Assembly (NCBI GenBank): GCA_964036315.1
Contig: OZ038517.1
Span: 52,590,235 to 52,654,234 of the forward strand
Origin: Acanthosepion esculentum
Taxonomy: Eukaryota > Mollusca > Cephalopoda > Sepiida > Sepiidae
Direction: 5' to 3'
Length of the DNA: 64,000 nt
Shown here: positions 55,328-64,000 of the stretch, in pieces
Position numbering within the stretch: position 1 is the first letter of the stretch
Layout: each line of letters opens with the position of its first letter
The notes under the pieces: model-generated
Database searches by the model: none
Seen by the model: the letters and a program-made list of their open reading frames with translations, nothing else
What the model was told of the DNA's origin: nothing
Translations under genes and position numbers: made by a program

Positions 55328-55880
55328 TATGCATATTATCCCTCACAGTTTGCACGAATCGGTGTTTCATGGAAAACGCAGTATTCAGGTGCTGAGTATG
55401 GACTGACCGTTACGAAAATTGAATTTAAATATATTTCTGTTTAACTTAATGCTGGCATAGTTAAGTATTATATGTAAAAAGATTTTTAAAGGCATAACAT
55501 TTTTTTAATAATTTTTAAAATATTATGATCCTAATATATATTATAATACACTGGGATCATAATCTTTTAAAATTTATATCAGCTTTAAAAAAAATTTTTT
55601 TAAACTTTTTAAAAAATTTTAAAAACTTAAAAAAATTTTTTTTTAAATTTATATTTGTCAATTAAAATAACGGTTTAGTTTATTGTGTATGTTATGGTAA
55701 ATTACATATTTTAATATATTTTTAATTATTACTATTTAATTTTTAATATTACTATTTTTTTTAAAATAAGTAAGCTCCCTAATATTAAATAATTGATGAT
55801 CCACTACTCTAAAATAAAATGAAAATATAATAATAGATAGATACAAATCTTTTACGTTCATATCTCTCTCTCTTTCTTTC
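55321..55880. repeat. Dispersed repeat, copy 2 (partner at 38220)
   Basis: Same order and near-identical sequence to 38220-38760. Its hammerhead (minus strand, 55345-55398) reads CTGAATA, with G8 changed to T, so catalysis should be lost. Confidence 0.85.
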
Positions 55881-55905
55881 TTTCTTTATATATATATATC
55901 TTTTA
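55862..55905. repeat. (CT)n(CTTT)n(TA)n microsatellite
   Basis: Simple repeats at the right end of the dispersed repeat. Confidence 0.9.
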
Positions 55906-55907
55906 GG

Positions 55908-56290
55908 CATGTCTGATTGAATAAATTACAGACATTATGTCTGCTAATTTTTAATAAAATCTGTTCATTCTCACGAATAACCTTCCGTGTATTGATGTTA
56001 AAGCATGAGAGAAATGTGCTATAGCTGTTTAAATTTCTTTTATTTTTATTTCCATTATGGAATTTTTTTTTCCTGTTATAATGTCATGGTTATTTTTTTT
56101 GTACTGCTTGCGCCCTTGAAGATGATCTTGGAAGAAGATCGAAAGTACTTGGGAAGTGAAAATAAAAGAAATTTAAACAGCTATAGTACATTTTTCTCAT
56201 CCTTTAATAGGTTATTCGGAAGGTTATTCGTGAGTATGAACAAATTTTGTTAAAAATTAGCAGACATGATGTCTGTAATTTATTCAAGGA
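55908..56290. repeat. Nested fold-back element
   Basis: Outer arms 55913-55990 and 56208-56287 (TGAATAAATTACAGACATTA, AATAACCTTCCG). Inner arms GCTATAGCTGTTTAAATTTC (56021) and GAAATTTAAACAGCTATAG (56168). The centre has CTTGAAGATGATCTTGGAAG then AAGATCGAAAGTAC, a decayed hammerhead-like motif. Confidence 0.75.
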
Positions 56291-56612
56291 AGGCTGGCGG
56301 GACCCGATGTAAAGTGCCTCAAGCACCTTAAGGTGAAATAACGAGCAAGCCTTCCTTGTGTAAACAACGTGAGTGTTTGTTGGGGATCGCTGTCATTTGC
56401 CTCTAGCTCCTTTTGCTCATATTTTTCCCCTCCTCCTCCACATTTCCTTTTATTGTACATTTTCTGTGTTTTTAATTTAAATTAAATCTCCCGTTGTAAG
56501 CCTGATGAGCGGGAGCGAAACCGGTTGCTTCGCCCGTTTTTAATATGTCTAGTAATATCAAGCTTCATACGTTTATTGCTGTGATAAAATTTTGTACCTT
56601 CAAAATATCTTT
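56291..56612. other. Repeat tail carrying a hammerhead
   Basis: No ORF. Contains the motif at 56491-56540 and a CTCCTCCTCC pyrimidine stretch. Confidence 0.4.
56491..56540 (+). ncRNA. Hammerhead ribozyme with minimal stem II
   Basis: Stem I AAGC 56498-56501 with GCTT 56527-56530; core CTGATGA 56502-56508; stem II GC/GC around GGGA; GAAA 56517-56520; stem III ACC/GGT with no loop; T526 at the cleavage position. The palindromic stem III suggests action as a dimer, as known for short-stem hammerheads in repeats. Confidence 0.55.
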
Positions 56613-56653
56613 AAATATATATATATATCTATATATATATATCTATATATATA

Positions 56654-56707
<54 letters not shown>

Positions 56708-56732
56708 TATAGATATATATATATATACACAC
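56613..56732. repeat. (TA)n/(TCTA)n microsatellite
   Basis: TA with periodic C or G. Confidence 0.95.
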
Positions 56733-56979
56733 AAGTAAAGTGACTGATAAATTGACACTTCGCTAAGAACAATAAAATATATTTTTCTCCTAATTTCAGT
56801 TCTGAATAATTTTGAAATAATATTAAACATGATGCTCGGTTAACTTTACAATTTGACATTTGAAATTTTTAATTTAACTGTTAACGTAAAATTTAATTTT
56901 CATATTGATTTCAAATCTAATCTAATCTAACTTAATTGCACTTAATAGAGTGTATTTATACTAGAGTATGTTGTCATGT

Positions 56980-57184
56980 TATTTTAAATTGACATATACT
57001 TGTATTCTGGTTGGTCATCATAAGTTGTGTAACAAAGTTTCCCCTACTGAGAGGGTTTGGTTGGCTTTTGAACTCTTAAAATCATTTATTTTCCATTCAT
57101 CATCGTCACTTGATAAGAAACCAGAAATATCGAAACAAAATTGAAGCTTTTGTATTGATCTTATAACATGCATATGTTATAAAT

Positions 57185-57246
<62 letters not shown>

Positions 57247-57420
57247 TTGAAACTTTTAAAACCCTTTATTCTACATTCAACATCATCACTTGATAAGACA
57301 CCGGAGGTGTTGAAACAAAATGGATATTTTTGTAGTGATTTTATAACATATTTATGTTATAATTTTTAAATAAACAATTATATATGCTCTACTCTGTATT
57401 GAGCACTCTTTTAAGAATAG
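56980..57420. repeat. Duplicated AT-rich unit around (TA)n
   Basis: CATCATCGTCACTTGATAAG then AACATGCATATGTTATAA (57100-57185) recurs as CATCATCACTTGATAAGACA then AACATATTTATGTTATAA (57280-57362). (TA)n lies between at 57188-57242. Confidence 0.7.
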
Positions 57421-57469
57421 TAATTGTTGGCTATTGGAATTTATTCCGTATACACCAATCCTAGACTTG

Positions 57470-57477
57470 GGTATATA

Positions 57478-57554
<77 letters not shown>

Positions 57555-57560
57555 ATATAA
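57470..57560. repeat. (TA)n microsatellite
   Basis: TA with one G step. Confidence 0.95.
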
Positions 57561-58125
57561 TAATATTTTTAGTTTTTAAAAATATGATTCCTCCGCTACA
57601 TAAGAGTTCTCATGTTTCAAAAGCGAGAGCCGAGACCCCTAACATAATTTTTTAAGTTATGTAGAGTTAAGGTGTCTGGACCCGCTTCCTTGTCAAGCGA
57701 GAATTTGGGAATAAGCTATCTTTTGGTTAGCAAGTGTTTATAAGTGCGGTATCATTGGAACATTAGTTGCTATGGAAACGGCTAGTTTCGGCCGTTGAAG
57801 TTAGGTGGTTTAAGGGGCGAAGAATTAAGAATTAATTTTTATCTACAGGCCAGTCCCTTTCCAAAAATGCGTATCAAGTTACAATGGTGATTCTATGTCC
57901 AGAGTGGTTTTGGCTTATGCTAGTCAGACGGCGTCTTTTTTATTTATGGGCTTGCCTTGAGTCGTTGAGTGACTAGAAGGTTATGTTTCATTATTATCTA
58001 TTTGATCTGTTTATTTATTTGTTTATTTACATGGCTTTTTTTATCAAAGGGTTTTTCTCAATAATTATTGGGCTGAGTTTTTTAAGGCTTTTAAATTATG
58101 GACTTAATTTGTTTAAATCTATTTA
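57561..58125 (-). other. 3' trailer of the second Penelope-like element
   Basis: No ORF. It lies directly downstream of the minus-strand ORF. GCTAGTTTCGGCCGTTGAAG at about 57780 faintly recalls the GAAAC/GGCC motif; no intact hammerhead here. Confidence 0.4.
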
Positions 58126-59490
58126 TTAATTATTTAATGCGAAAATCATTTGATGACGACAGAACACCGTTAACTCATGTCTATGGTTTAGTAACCTTTC
58201 ACTATTTAGAAATCTAATGATGTGCAGTTTTTCGTGTAGGCACAGAGGGCATGGGTCATCCCAGGTTTTACATGTTCTAGTTCTATTTATTATTTTCCAT
58301 TTTACTTTCGGTGTTTTGTTCGTTTCCTTTAAATGCCAGTAGTATTGGGATAGAGATGTCTGACTTCTATTTTGGATGTTGTTGAAGGAGCTTTTGTGTT
58401 GTCTCCATCTAATTTTAAAATTATTCTTAGTTGACCCTATGTATAACCTTTCAGTGTTAGGATTCTCCATAGATGAGATGGTACATTGGTATACCACGGA
58501 TTTAGTGAGGCATCTGTTTTCTAACGGGCAGTCATTAGGGTTTCTACAATCACATGATTTTTCATTTTTTCTGTCTAGTTGCAGTTTAGGAGTTTTATTG
58601 GCACTGTTTTGGCATGGGTGTTTTCCTAAGATTTTACTATTATGCCTTTTTATTATTCTTTCTAGGTTTTCAGTGCAGCTGTAACTTAACTTTAGGGTAT
58701 TTTTATTAAAGATTTGGCTCAGTTTGCTATTTTTGGGGAAGTGTTTACCTATTAAAGCTAGGAACTTATGGCTAAGTTTAGTGCTGACCATTTGGTTGAA
58801 CGGAGGTGTATACCATATGATCTTTCTTTTCCTATTCTTCTTACTATTAGTGCTATTGTTTGTATAGCTTATGTCAGCGTTTTTGTATCCGCTATTTTTC
58901 AGGGCCGTGTTATAAAACTTACTATGTGCTTGGAATATTTCCTTATTTGCGGAGTTCATGCTTATTCTTTTCTCTACTGATGTGGGTATATGCTTAATTA
59001 TAGATGGGGAGTGGTTTGACTTAGGGTGTACATACAAGGGGTTGGTATTAGGTTTTCTGTAGGGTGTGTAATTGTTGTTTACTAAGTCTAGAGTTACGTC
59101 GAGGAAGTTTACCCTTTTTAATTTGGTGTTTACTATAGTTTTTAGATCTATTTTTCCGAATTCACTATAAATTATCTTTCTAATCTTATCTGTTTTGAAA
59201 TTTGTGGAGCTCCTCGCTACCATGAGCCCGTCGTCTCGGTATAGCCCGATGTCTTCAATGTCTAATTCTCTGTGCGCTGTTAAGTTGTACAGCATAAACA
59301 GACCGACAAGGTCCGAAGATTCTGCAGAGTCCAGAGATCCCATGCTGATATCAATATTGTCAGCAGTGTTTTTAATCCACTGCTCCTCATTATGGATGAG
59401 GACGGATTTCTTAGCACTGAGGATTATGTTCATTTCTTCCTTAGTTAAGTCTGAGTATACTACTTTGTTAATTAGTATGGATAATTCCAA
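58126..59490 (-). CDS. Penelope-like element polyprotein, C-terminal 454 residues
   Basis: An uninterrupted minus-strand frame. Residues 40-95 hold the end of the reverse transcriptase: NIDISMGSLDSAESSDLVGL then motif C LYRDDGL (YRDDG at 84-88). Residues 125-200 are the thumb-side block (VNFLDVTLDL, PYRKPNTNPLYVHPKSNHSP SIIKHIP). Residues 224-290 read KIIWYTPPFN, FPKNSKLSQIFNKNTLKLSY SC. Residues 314-327 are the CDC...CPLENRC knuckle and 330-450 the GIY-YIG nuclease (VVYQC, LYIGSTKNNFKIRWRQHKSS F, CLHEK, LLNHRHEL). Penelope-like elements copy themselves by target-primed reverse transcription. About half the protein is missing upstream of motif B, so this copy cannot be autonomous. The frame is nevertheless intact, implying fairly recent insertion. 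The true start is not visible; the listed ATG is inside the RT domain. Confidence 0.9.
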   Translation of the reverse strand: MELSILINKVVYSDLTKEEMNIILSAKKSVLIHNEEQWIKNTADNIDISMGSLDSAESSDLVGLFMLYNLTAHRELDIEDIGLYRDDGLMVARSSTNFKTDKIRKIIYSEFGKIDLKTIVNTKLKRVNFLDVTLDLVNNNYTPYRKPNTNPLYVHPKSNHSPSIIKHIPTSVEKRISMNSANKEIFQAHSKFYNTALKNSGYKNADISYTNNSTNSKKNRKRKIIWYTPPFNQMVSTKLSHKFLALIGKHFPKNSKLSQIFNKNTLKLSYSCTENLERIIKRHNSKILGKHPCQNSANKTPKLQLDRKNEKSCDCRNPNDCPLENRCLTKSVVYQCTISSMENPNTERLYIGSTKNNFKIRWRQHKSSFNNIQNRSQTSLSQYYWHLKETNKTPKVKWKIINRTRTCKTWDDPCPLCLHEKLHIIRFLNSERLLNHRHELTVFCRHQMIFALNN

Positions 59491-59546
59491 AGAGGATATA
59501 AATATAAATCCAAAGACAGCTCAGTGTAAGAATAGAGCAAATGACA

Positions 59547-59690
59547 ATGATGAAAGCGGGGACTTTAGAAATCCATGGTCATATTTTATTTTGCAAAATC
59601 AAATAAATATTTGCTTTAATGAGACGAGATTGATTATTTGATCTTGCGAAATAACCTATTACTATGATTTCTAAAGTCTCCGCTTTCATC

Positions 59691-59693
<3 letters not shown>
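59547..59693. repeat. Small fold-back, about 26-bp arms
   Basis: AATGATGAAAGCGGGGACTT then TAGAAAT (59547) is inverted at 59668-59693 with one or two mismatches, immediately 5' of the Penelope fragment. Confidence 0.7.
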
Positions 59694-59764
<71 letters not shown>

Positions 59765-59767
59765 CCT

Positions 59768-59800
<33 letters not shown>
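59693..59800. repeat. Two (TA)n tracts
   Basis: 59693-59761 and 59772-59800, split by ATTACCTGTAC. Confidence 0.95.
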
Positions 59801-59802
<2 letters not shown>

Positions 59803-59860
59803 TGGACGGCCGTTTCGTTCTATATTTGGGACTCATCAGCAGTGCGCATCCACTACCGAG
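59801..59860 (-). ncRNA. Hammerhead ribozyme, canonical type I layout
   Basis: Minus strand: stem I ACTG/CAGT (four perfect pairs), core CTGATGA (59839-59833), stem II GTCC/GAAC with one mismatch, GAAA, stem III ACG/CGT with loop GC, cleavage after the C complementary to G59805. This CTGATGAGTCC...CGAAAC form is the one classically reported in Schistosoma-type and Penelope-type repeats. It lies 310 bp upstream of the Penelope ORF on the same strand. Confidence 0.75.
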
Positions 59861-60159
59861 AATTGAAAGCCTGACAGTTAGGTTGTCAAGCAAACACCAT
59901 ACCAACTGTTCCAACGGGCCTCGGTGACGAAGAGATAGCAAATCAGACTCAATATAGCGCTGCTCGCTCACATATTCCGTGGTGGAACTCAACTGAAGTT
60001 CTCTGTAACCATAGGACTGTGTCGCCCGGAGCCACGACTACTATCACCAAGCCGCTCAAACTGAAGTATTAGAAGCCGGATCAAGCAATGATATACACAT
60101 GATAGAAATTGTAAGGAGGATTTGATAATTATAATTAAGTAATTCATTGAGTCCGAAAG

Positions 60160-60162
<3 letters not shown>
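59861..60162. other. Unassigned repeat body
   Basis: Moderate GC, no ORF; contains CGGCCGTTTCG-adjacent sequence and possibly a tRNA-like B box inverse near 59950. Probably the body of the repeat that carries the hammerhead. Confidence 0.35.

Positions 60163-60231
<69 letters not shown>
60163..60231. repeat. (TA)n microsatellite
   Basis: Pure TA. Confidence 0.95.
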
Positions 60232-60233
<2 letters not shown>

Positions 60234-60420
60234 TGTTTACATTAAGTAGCGTCCGTTACGAGATATGGAATGCAACTGTGTTTGAATATTTCTAACGTAA
60301 ATCTAACTGTAGTAATATTTTAGATGTTGTTTAAAATTTTTTTTAACTATATCTAACAGAAATTTTTTGTTTAACTATTGAAATATTTATAAAGATTTAA
60401 AATACCCAAGTCTTTATAGT

Positions 60421-60780
60421 TTATACGTATTTAATTTTAAAATCCAATATTTTTCTTTTTTTTCTGCGTGTGTATTTGGAACTGAAATCAGAATCTATCA
60501 ATACACATTTACAGTTTTCTAATGAGTGTCCTGGTTGATTAAAATGTTCAGCTATGGGGGAATAAAGATTGTTTATGGTTGTTGAAGCGAAATCTAAAAT
60601 TATTTCCAGATTCACCAATATATCCACTATTGGGACATATTGTGCAGAATAAATAGTAGATTATGTTATGGCTATCACAGGTGAGGCGAGGTGGGTGCAT
60701 CTTGACATTGGTGTAGTGTACAGAAAATACACTATCGATTGTTAAGTGTTTGCAAACTAAACAACGAGGTTTGTTACATT
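60421..60780 (-). pseudogene. GIY-YIG domain scrap of a third Penelope-like family
   Basis: Minus strand: PPRLTCDSHNIIYYLFCTIC PNSGYIGESGNNFRFRFNNH KQSL, then after a frame change PIAEHFNQPGHSLENCKCVL ID and a lysine-rich end. CD...N.IY..xC..C..YIG followed by HFNxPGHS is a GIY-YIG layout different from the two other copies. Broken, no RT. Confidence 0.65.
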
Positions 60781-60804
60781 TTGTGGCTTCTCATTATGCT
60801 ATAC

Positions 60805-60806
<2 letters not shown>

Positions 60807-60864
<58 letters not shown>
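60807..60864. repeat. (TA)n microsatellite
   Basis: Pure TA. Confidence 0.95.
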
Positions 60865-60866
<2 letters not shown>

Positions 60867-61002
60867 AGAAGAAAAGATATTATTTTGCGGACTAGATTTG
60901 GAATCGCAAGACTTTTGTGTTTATCTTGGTGTGCATTGTATACTTCCACTCTGTTGTAATTAAAGAAAAGCGAGCTTTATTTTTTTACCAAAATTTGTAT
61001 GT

Positions 61003-61075
61003 GTTATGGTCCAATATCCTCGTTGCCACTGTTATGGTCCAATATCCTCGTCGCCACTGTTATGGTCCAAGGTTA
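61003..61075. repeat. 29-bp direct repeat, two and a half copies
   Basis: TATGGTCCAATATCCTCGT then YGCCACTGT, starting near 61006, 61035 and 61064. Confidence 0.85.
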
Positions 61076-61382
61076 GGACCAAGGAAGAACAACACGAACA
61101 CAAGAGTAGGAATAACAAAGATATATTAAACAGAATAATAATACAAGAAGTTGAAGGTGTTAGTGTGACTGTTAGTCTGGTTTAGAGTGAACGACTATTG
61201 TCTCGACTCGTTCTGTCTCGACTCGTTCCACTTCTTCTCTAATACGTCTCTCTTCAGAGGCGCAGTCTTTATAGTGTCGGGAAGAGTTCATTGTGTCGTT
61301 ACAGGTAAGAACCCATAACAGTATGCTAACACAGGAGAGCATATTTATGAATAGTTGTCTTACGTTTGTCTTCTCGTTGTAG
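61076..61382. other. Intron 7, no gene
   Basis: Bases 61330-61382 are homologous to the intron before exon 7 (ATAGTTGTCTTACGTTTGTC); the rest is unassigned. Confidence 0.5.
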
Positions 61383-61427
61383 ACATCAATGAAGTCACTA
61401 CGCAACCTGTGCTCGATAAAAACAAAG
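61383..61427 (+). CDS. vWA gene exon 8: microexon 4 of 4
   Basis: 45 nt, phase 1-1, acceptor GTCTTCTCGTTGTAG, donor GTAAGT. With the incoming G: DINEVTTQPVLDKNK, against SIKEVTTRAVLDKNK in exon 7. The shared upstream intron shows exon and flank were duplicated together, after which about 10 kb of repeats, including both Penelope loci, accumulated between them. Conservation of frame, phase and both splice sites in a decaying neighbourhood argues for selection. Confidence 0.85.
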
Positions 61428-61524
61428 GTAAGTGCTCGAATGGAAATAATGTCCATCAACCTTTTATGGCTTCTCAATTCCTTCCTCGGGTGCGATCATG
61501 TCTCTTTGTGATCCCTGATTGAGA

Positions 61525-61740
61525 TGGCGGAAGATATTCCCGCAGTAGGCTGGGTTACTTTCTTTGAAACTAGGCTATAGGAACCAGTCTGCTGTGCTAT
61601 TTAATCCATAGCTGGGGAGAAGAGATGGTGGACATACCTTTTCCAATGGTGTTTGTGCGTAAGTGAATGTAACGAACTCGACTGGAATTCGAACTCGGCT
61701 CTCCGATTTCTCATTCCGAATCGATATTCACCACACCACC
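61525..61740 (-). mobile_element. tRNA-derived SINE
   Basis: Minus strand: ATCGATTCGGAATGAGAAAT (A-box side) and GAGTTCGAATTCCAGTCG (B box). Same family as 2225 and 3290. Confidence 0.65.
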
Positions 61741-62103
61741 CGCACATCCGAATCCTGAAAACTGCATAAAGTGTCTAGAATAATATGGAAGAAATTGTGG
61801 AGCTGTTTTCGCTTTCTCTTTCCCTATCCATAGTCCGCTTCCAACAAAAGGTTCTGTGTCCTATCATAAAGATATGTTCTAAGTCAGGAAAATTTGGACT
61901 TTGACTTGAAAATATTAAAGTCTATGTACATTAAGTCCTTACAGCCCCCTTCTTTAAACAAAAGACTGCTTTCTGGGTCCGTATTTAATTTGCCTGTGAT
62001 CTTGAATACATGTATTAATATTGTTTGTAACTAAAGCTTTATATTTCTGATTCTCTGGACACAAGTAGAAAGCAACAAGCTGCCATAAAATTTCTGTTTT
62101 TAG
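61741..62103. other. No gene seen
   Basis: Intronic sequence leading to a good pyrimidine tract (AAATTTCTGTTTTTAG). Confidence 0.35.
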
Positions 62104-62165
62104 AAGAATATGCTGAACGCATTGAAAAAAGGGTTAGTGAATGTGTATGGAAACTCTGCACTTGA
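62104..62165 (+). CDS. vWA gene: possible alternative 3' exon
   Basis: After AAATTTCTGTTTTTAG, phase 1 reading gives E-EYAERIEKR, then either a GTTAGT donor at 62133 (29-nt exon, leaving phase 0) or read-through VSECVWKLCT and a stop at 62163-62165. It would follow exon 8 in phase. No homologue recognised and the segment is short; either an alternative end, a skipped exon or chance. Confidence 0.3.
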
Positions 62166-62339
62166 TGTCAGTACACTAAGGAGATAAGTAGGTAGAAATA
62201 ATGGCAATGTCCGTAACGAAAGGGAAAATGAAATTCGTGATAGTTTCTTTGGCCGTTCTTGTTGCTGACGAAATGGAAAATTGGTCGAAGCGGTCAAAGG
62301 TCATCTTACTATAATAACGACATTTTTGAAAGAATTAAG

Positions 62340-63450
62340 CAGTTTTAAAATTAAGAAAATTATTAAAATAGATAAAAAAAATCATCATAAATAATTATCC
62401 TGTCGTCTCCCCCTTCTTTAGTTCTCACGCCATTACGCCTTAGCAGTATCTCACAAATAATGGACTATTCCGTGTTTTGATAGCGTGGGAAAGATATTAC
62501 TTGGTTTCAGTAATAAAACGAAAGAAAGAAGGGAAGATAGAGATGTGGAGAGATAAAACCAGATTAAGCTAATAATGACAGATACTACACATTTATTTCA
62601 GTCAAAAGGGCGAGGATTAATGGCGACCGATAAAAGCGCCATTTTTTCAGATGCACAGTATCGAGTCAACAATCAAATTTCAATAAATTAAATTAAATCA
62701 TATCGTCTACTGAAATTGAAATTATTAAAAAGAGAAATGTTCGTAAGACGGGGATTTGGCTAGAAAGATTAAAATAAGGGAAGATAATAAAAAAAATGTG
62801 TTTAACGTCTCCTGCCAATACCTCATAAATAATGGACTATTCTGTTTTGATGACGTAAAAAGAGAAAAAAAGATACTACTTGTTTGCAGTGAGAAAATGA
62901 AAGAAAGAAAGAAACAAAGAAGTGTTTAACGGCTGTTTCAATGAAATGAAAAAATTTGTAAATTTCAAAACTTCAAACTTCAAACTTTTGTAAATTTCAA
63001 AACTTTTCATTTCTATCCACTTCTTAAAATAACGACCAGCATTCATATTTATGATTGTTATTGCAATATTTTGTTAAAGTTGTTAATCTAAACTATTTAA
63101 CGGTGCGATAGAGGATTTTTTACGGATTTTTTTTATTGTCGTAGAACTCGCCATGAGCTTATTCGATCATTAACTTAAGAATTAAGATTCACCAGAAAAT
63201 TCAAATGGGAAAACCGTGCCCTCTCTTCCTTAGTTTGCACGACCGTTACGCCTTGCCATTAATATTGTATTACTGGTCTTGCTGTCAAAAAATCAAAGAG
63301 ATGTAACGACGAAAGAATATAATTTTAATTATTCTATGATGAATTTCTACAGATATTTTATTGTTTTAGAACTCGCCATGAGCTTACTCAATCATTAACT
63401 TAAGAATTAAGATTCATCAAAAAATTAAAATAAAAAACCGTAAAATGTAG
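62340..63450. repeat. Degenerate direct repeats
   Basis: CACAAATAATGGACTATTCC (62452) recurs as CATAAATAATGGACTATTCT (62823). AACTCGCCATGAGCTTATTC (63146) recurs as AACTCGCCATGAGCTTACTC (63370), each followed by AACTTAAGAATTAAGATTCA. Unknown element, no ORF. Confidence 0.65.
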
Positions 63451-63547
63451 CGGAACGGGCCCTGTGTATGATAGAGTGTGATGGTTTAGCCATATTTGAT
63501 GTGCGTGTGTGAAGAGCTGTTCACCACAATTATTTTATTTTGTCTAG

Positions 63548-63624
63548 GAAAGGTGTGGAAAGGATTATGCCACATGCTGGAGGTCGCTATCCAATGTGGT
63601 GGTAACAATGCAAATTATATTTGA
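63548..63624 (+). CDS. vWA gene: candidate last or penultimate exon
   Basis: Acceptor TATTTTATTTTGTCTAG. Entering in phase 1 from exon 8 it reads G-KVWKGLCHMLEVAIQC then GGNNANYI and stops at 63622-63624, closing a 317-residue protein. GC content drops sharply after 63601, where GTAACA could be a donor. In that case it is a 54-nt symmetrical exon and the gene continues. Entered in phase 0 (from 62132) it reads ERCGKDYATCWRSLSNVV, also open. Both frames give two Cys. A possible ATTAAA poly(A) signal lies at 63797. Confidence 0.45.
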
Positions 63625-63965
63625 CGTGAAATATCAACGCTAAAATACAAAACAGAACGTAGAGTTGAAAACATAACAATTGAATTTATTAAGTATTGAA
63701 TATACATGCATGTGATTTGAACTGAAAAGTGAGACGGAGTTACGTCTCTTTGATTAGGTAATATTTGTACCTAGACTCATAACGAATAAGTTGATTATTA
63801 AACTGTAGTTTAGAAGATTGAATATGTTTTGAATGTTTTGAATCGTGTATTGTGCAAGTTGGATAAAAGGTGCTGGAATTATACTTGCATGAATTGCTGT
63901 AAAGTTCTTTTACGTCTGACTGCATTAGTCAAGACGGGAATTCTTTAAGAGTCACATTTTGGCAG

Positions 63966-64000
63966 CGGTGTTGAGACGTACGAGTGACGAAGAAGAAGTT
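63966..64000 (+). CDS. Possible further exon, cut by the window end
   Basis: After CACATTTTGGCAG, phase 1 reading is open to the end: VLRRTSDEEEV. The pyrimidine tract is weak. Only worth keeping if 63548-63601 is an internal exon. Confidence 0.2.

Noticed and set aside
57840..57966. Possible vWA-gene exon after TTTTTATCTACAG
   Set aside because: The acceptor looks fair and a frame is open, but it lies in the trailer of the Penelope-like element and has no matching donor or relation to the 45-nt exons.
58376..59641. Plus-strand ORFs opposite the Penelope-like ORF
   Set aside because: Antisense shadows of the minus-strand ORF with RT and GIY-YIG motifs.

Overview
The window looks like animal (metazoan) nuclear DNA. 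It is AT-rich, dominated by non-LTR, Penelope-like, SINE and DNA-transposon debris, has about thirty long (TA)n/(TG)n tracts, and its only host-like coding sequence is split into small exons with GT/AG borders. The mix of tRNA-headed SINEs, RTE-like and jockey-like retroelement tails, Penelope-like elements with GIY-YIG domains, Merlin/mariner/Tc1 remnants and very long (TA)n tracts suits a lophotrochozoan, probably a mollusc of cephalopod type. That placement is inference from repeat style. Nothing prokaryotic was seen.

Host gene. One + strand gene appears to span almost the whole window. A signal-peptide-like exon (1325-1366) is followed by two small exons (25264-25312, 35115-35150), a single 570-nt exon carrying a complete von Willebrand factor A domain (39551-40120), and four related 45-nt phase 1-1 exons each coding 15 residues (46600-46644, 49481-49525, 51510-51554, 61383-61427). 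Candidate 3' exons lie at 62104, 63548 and 63966. All splice phases agree. One version closes at 317 residues with a stop at 63622-63624; the gene may instead run past the window. The product would be a secreted or matrix vWA protein with a modular acidic tail.

Mobile DNA. From 1 to 24 kb: RTE-like and jockey-like LINE fragments, tRNA-derived SINEs, a Helitron-like end, fold-backs and three notable tandem arrays (134 bp at 17.2 kb, 107 bp at 19.8 kb, 105 bp inside a reverse-transcriptase fragment at 21.9 kb). From 25 to 35 kb: an ATT array grown next to exon 2, a MITE, mariner and Tc1 remnants, a 78-bp minisatellite and an interstitial telomere-like tract. From 36 to 61 kb: a cluster of hammerhead-ribozyme-bearing repeats. 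These are a 303-bp dimeric retrozyme-like unit at 37.2 kb, a 2.3-kb head-to-head palindrome of a Penelope-like element with a hammerhead at each outer end (52.37-54.69 kb), a second Penelope-like element with RT motif YRDDG and GIY-YIG (58.1-59.5 kb), and more hammerheads at 38.3, 56.5 and 59.8 kb. From 61 to 64 kb: the last microexon, a SINE and degenerate repeats.

The ribozyme-bearing repeats, Penelope fragments and (TA)n tracts sit together inside the introns of the vWA gene. The open questions are whether any ribozyme is active in the intronic RNA and whether the 45-nt exons are spliced modularly.
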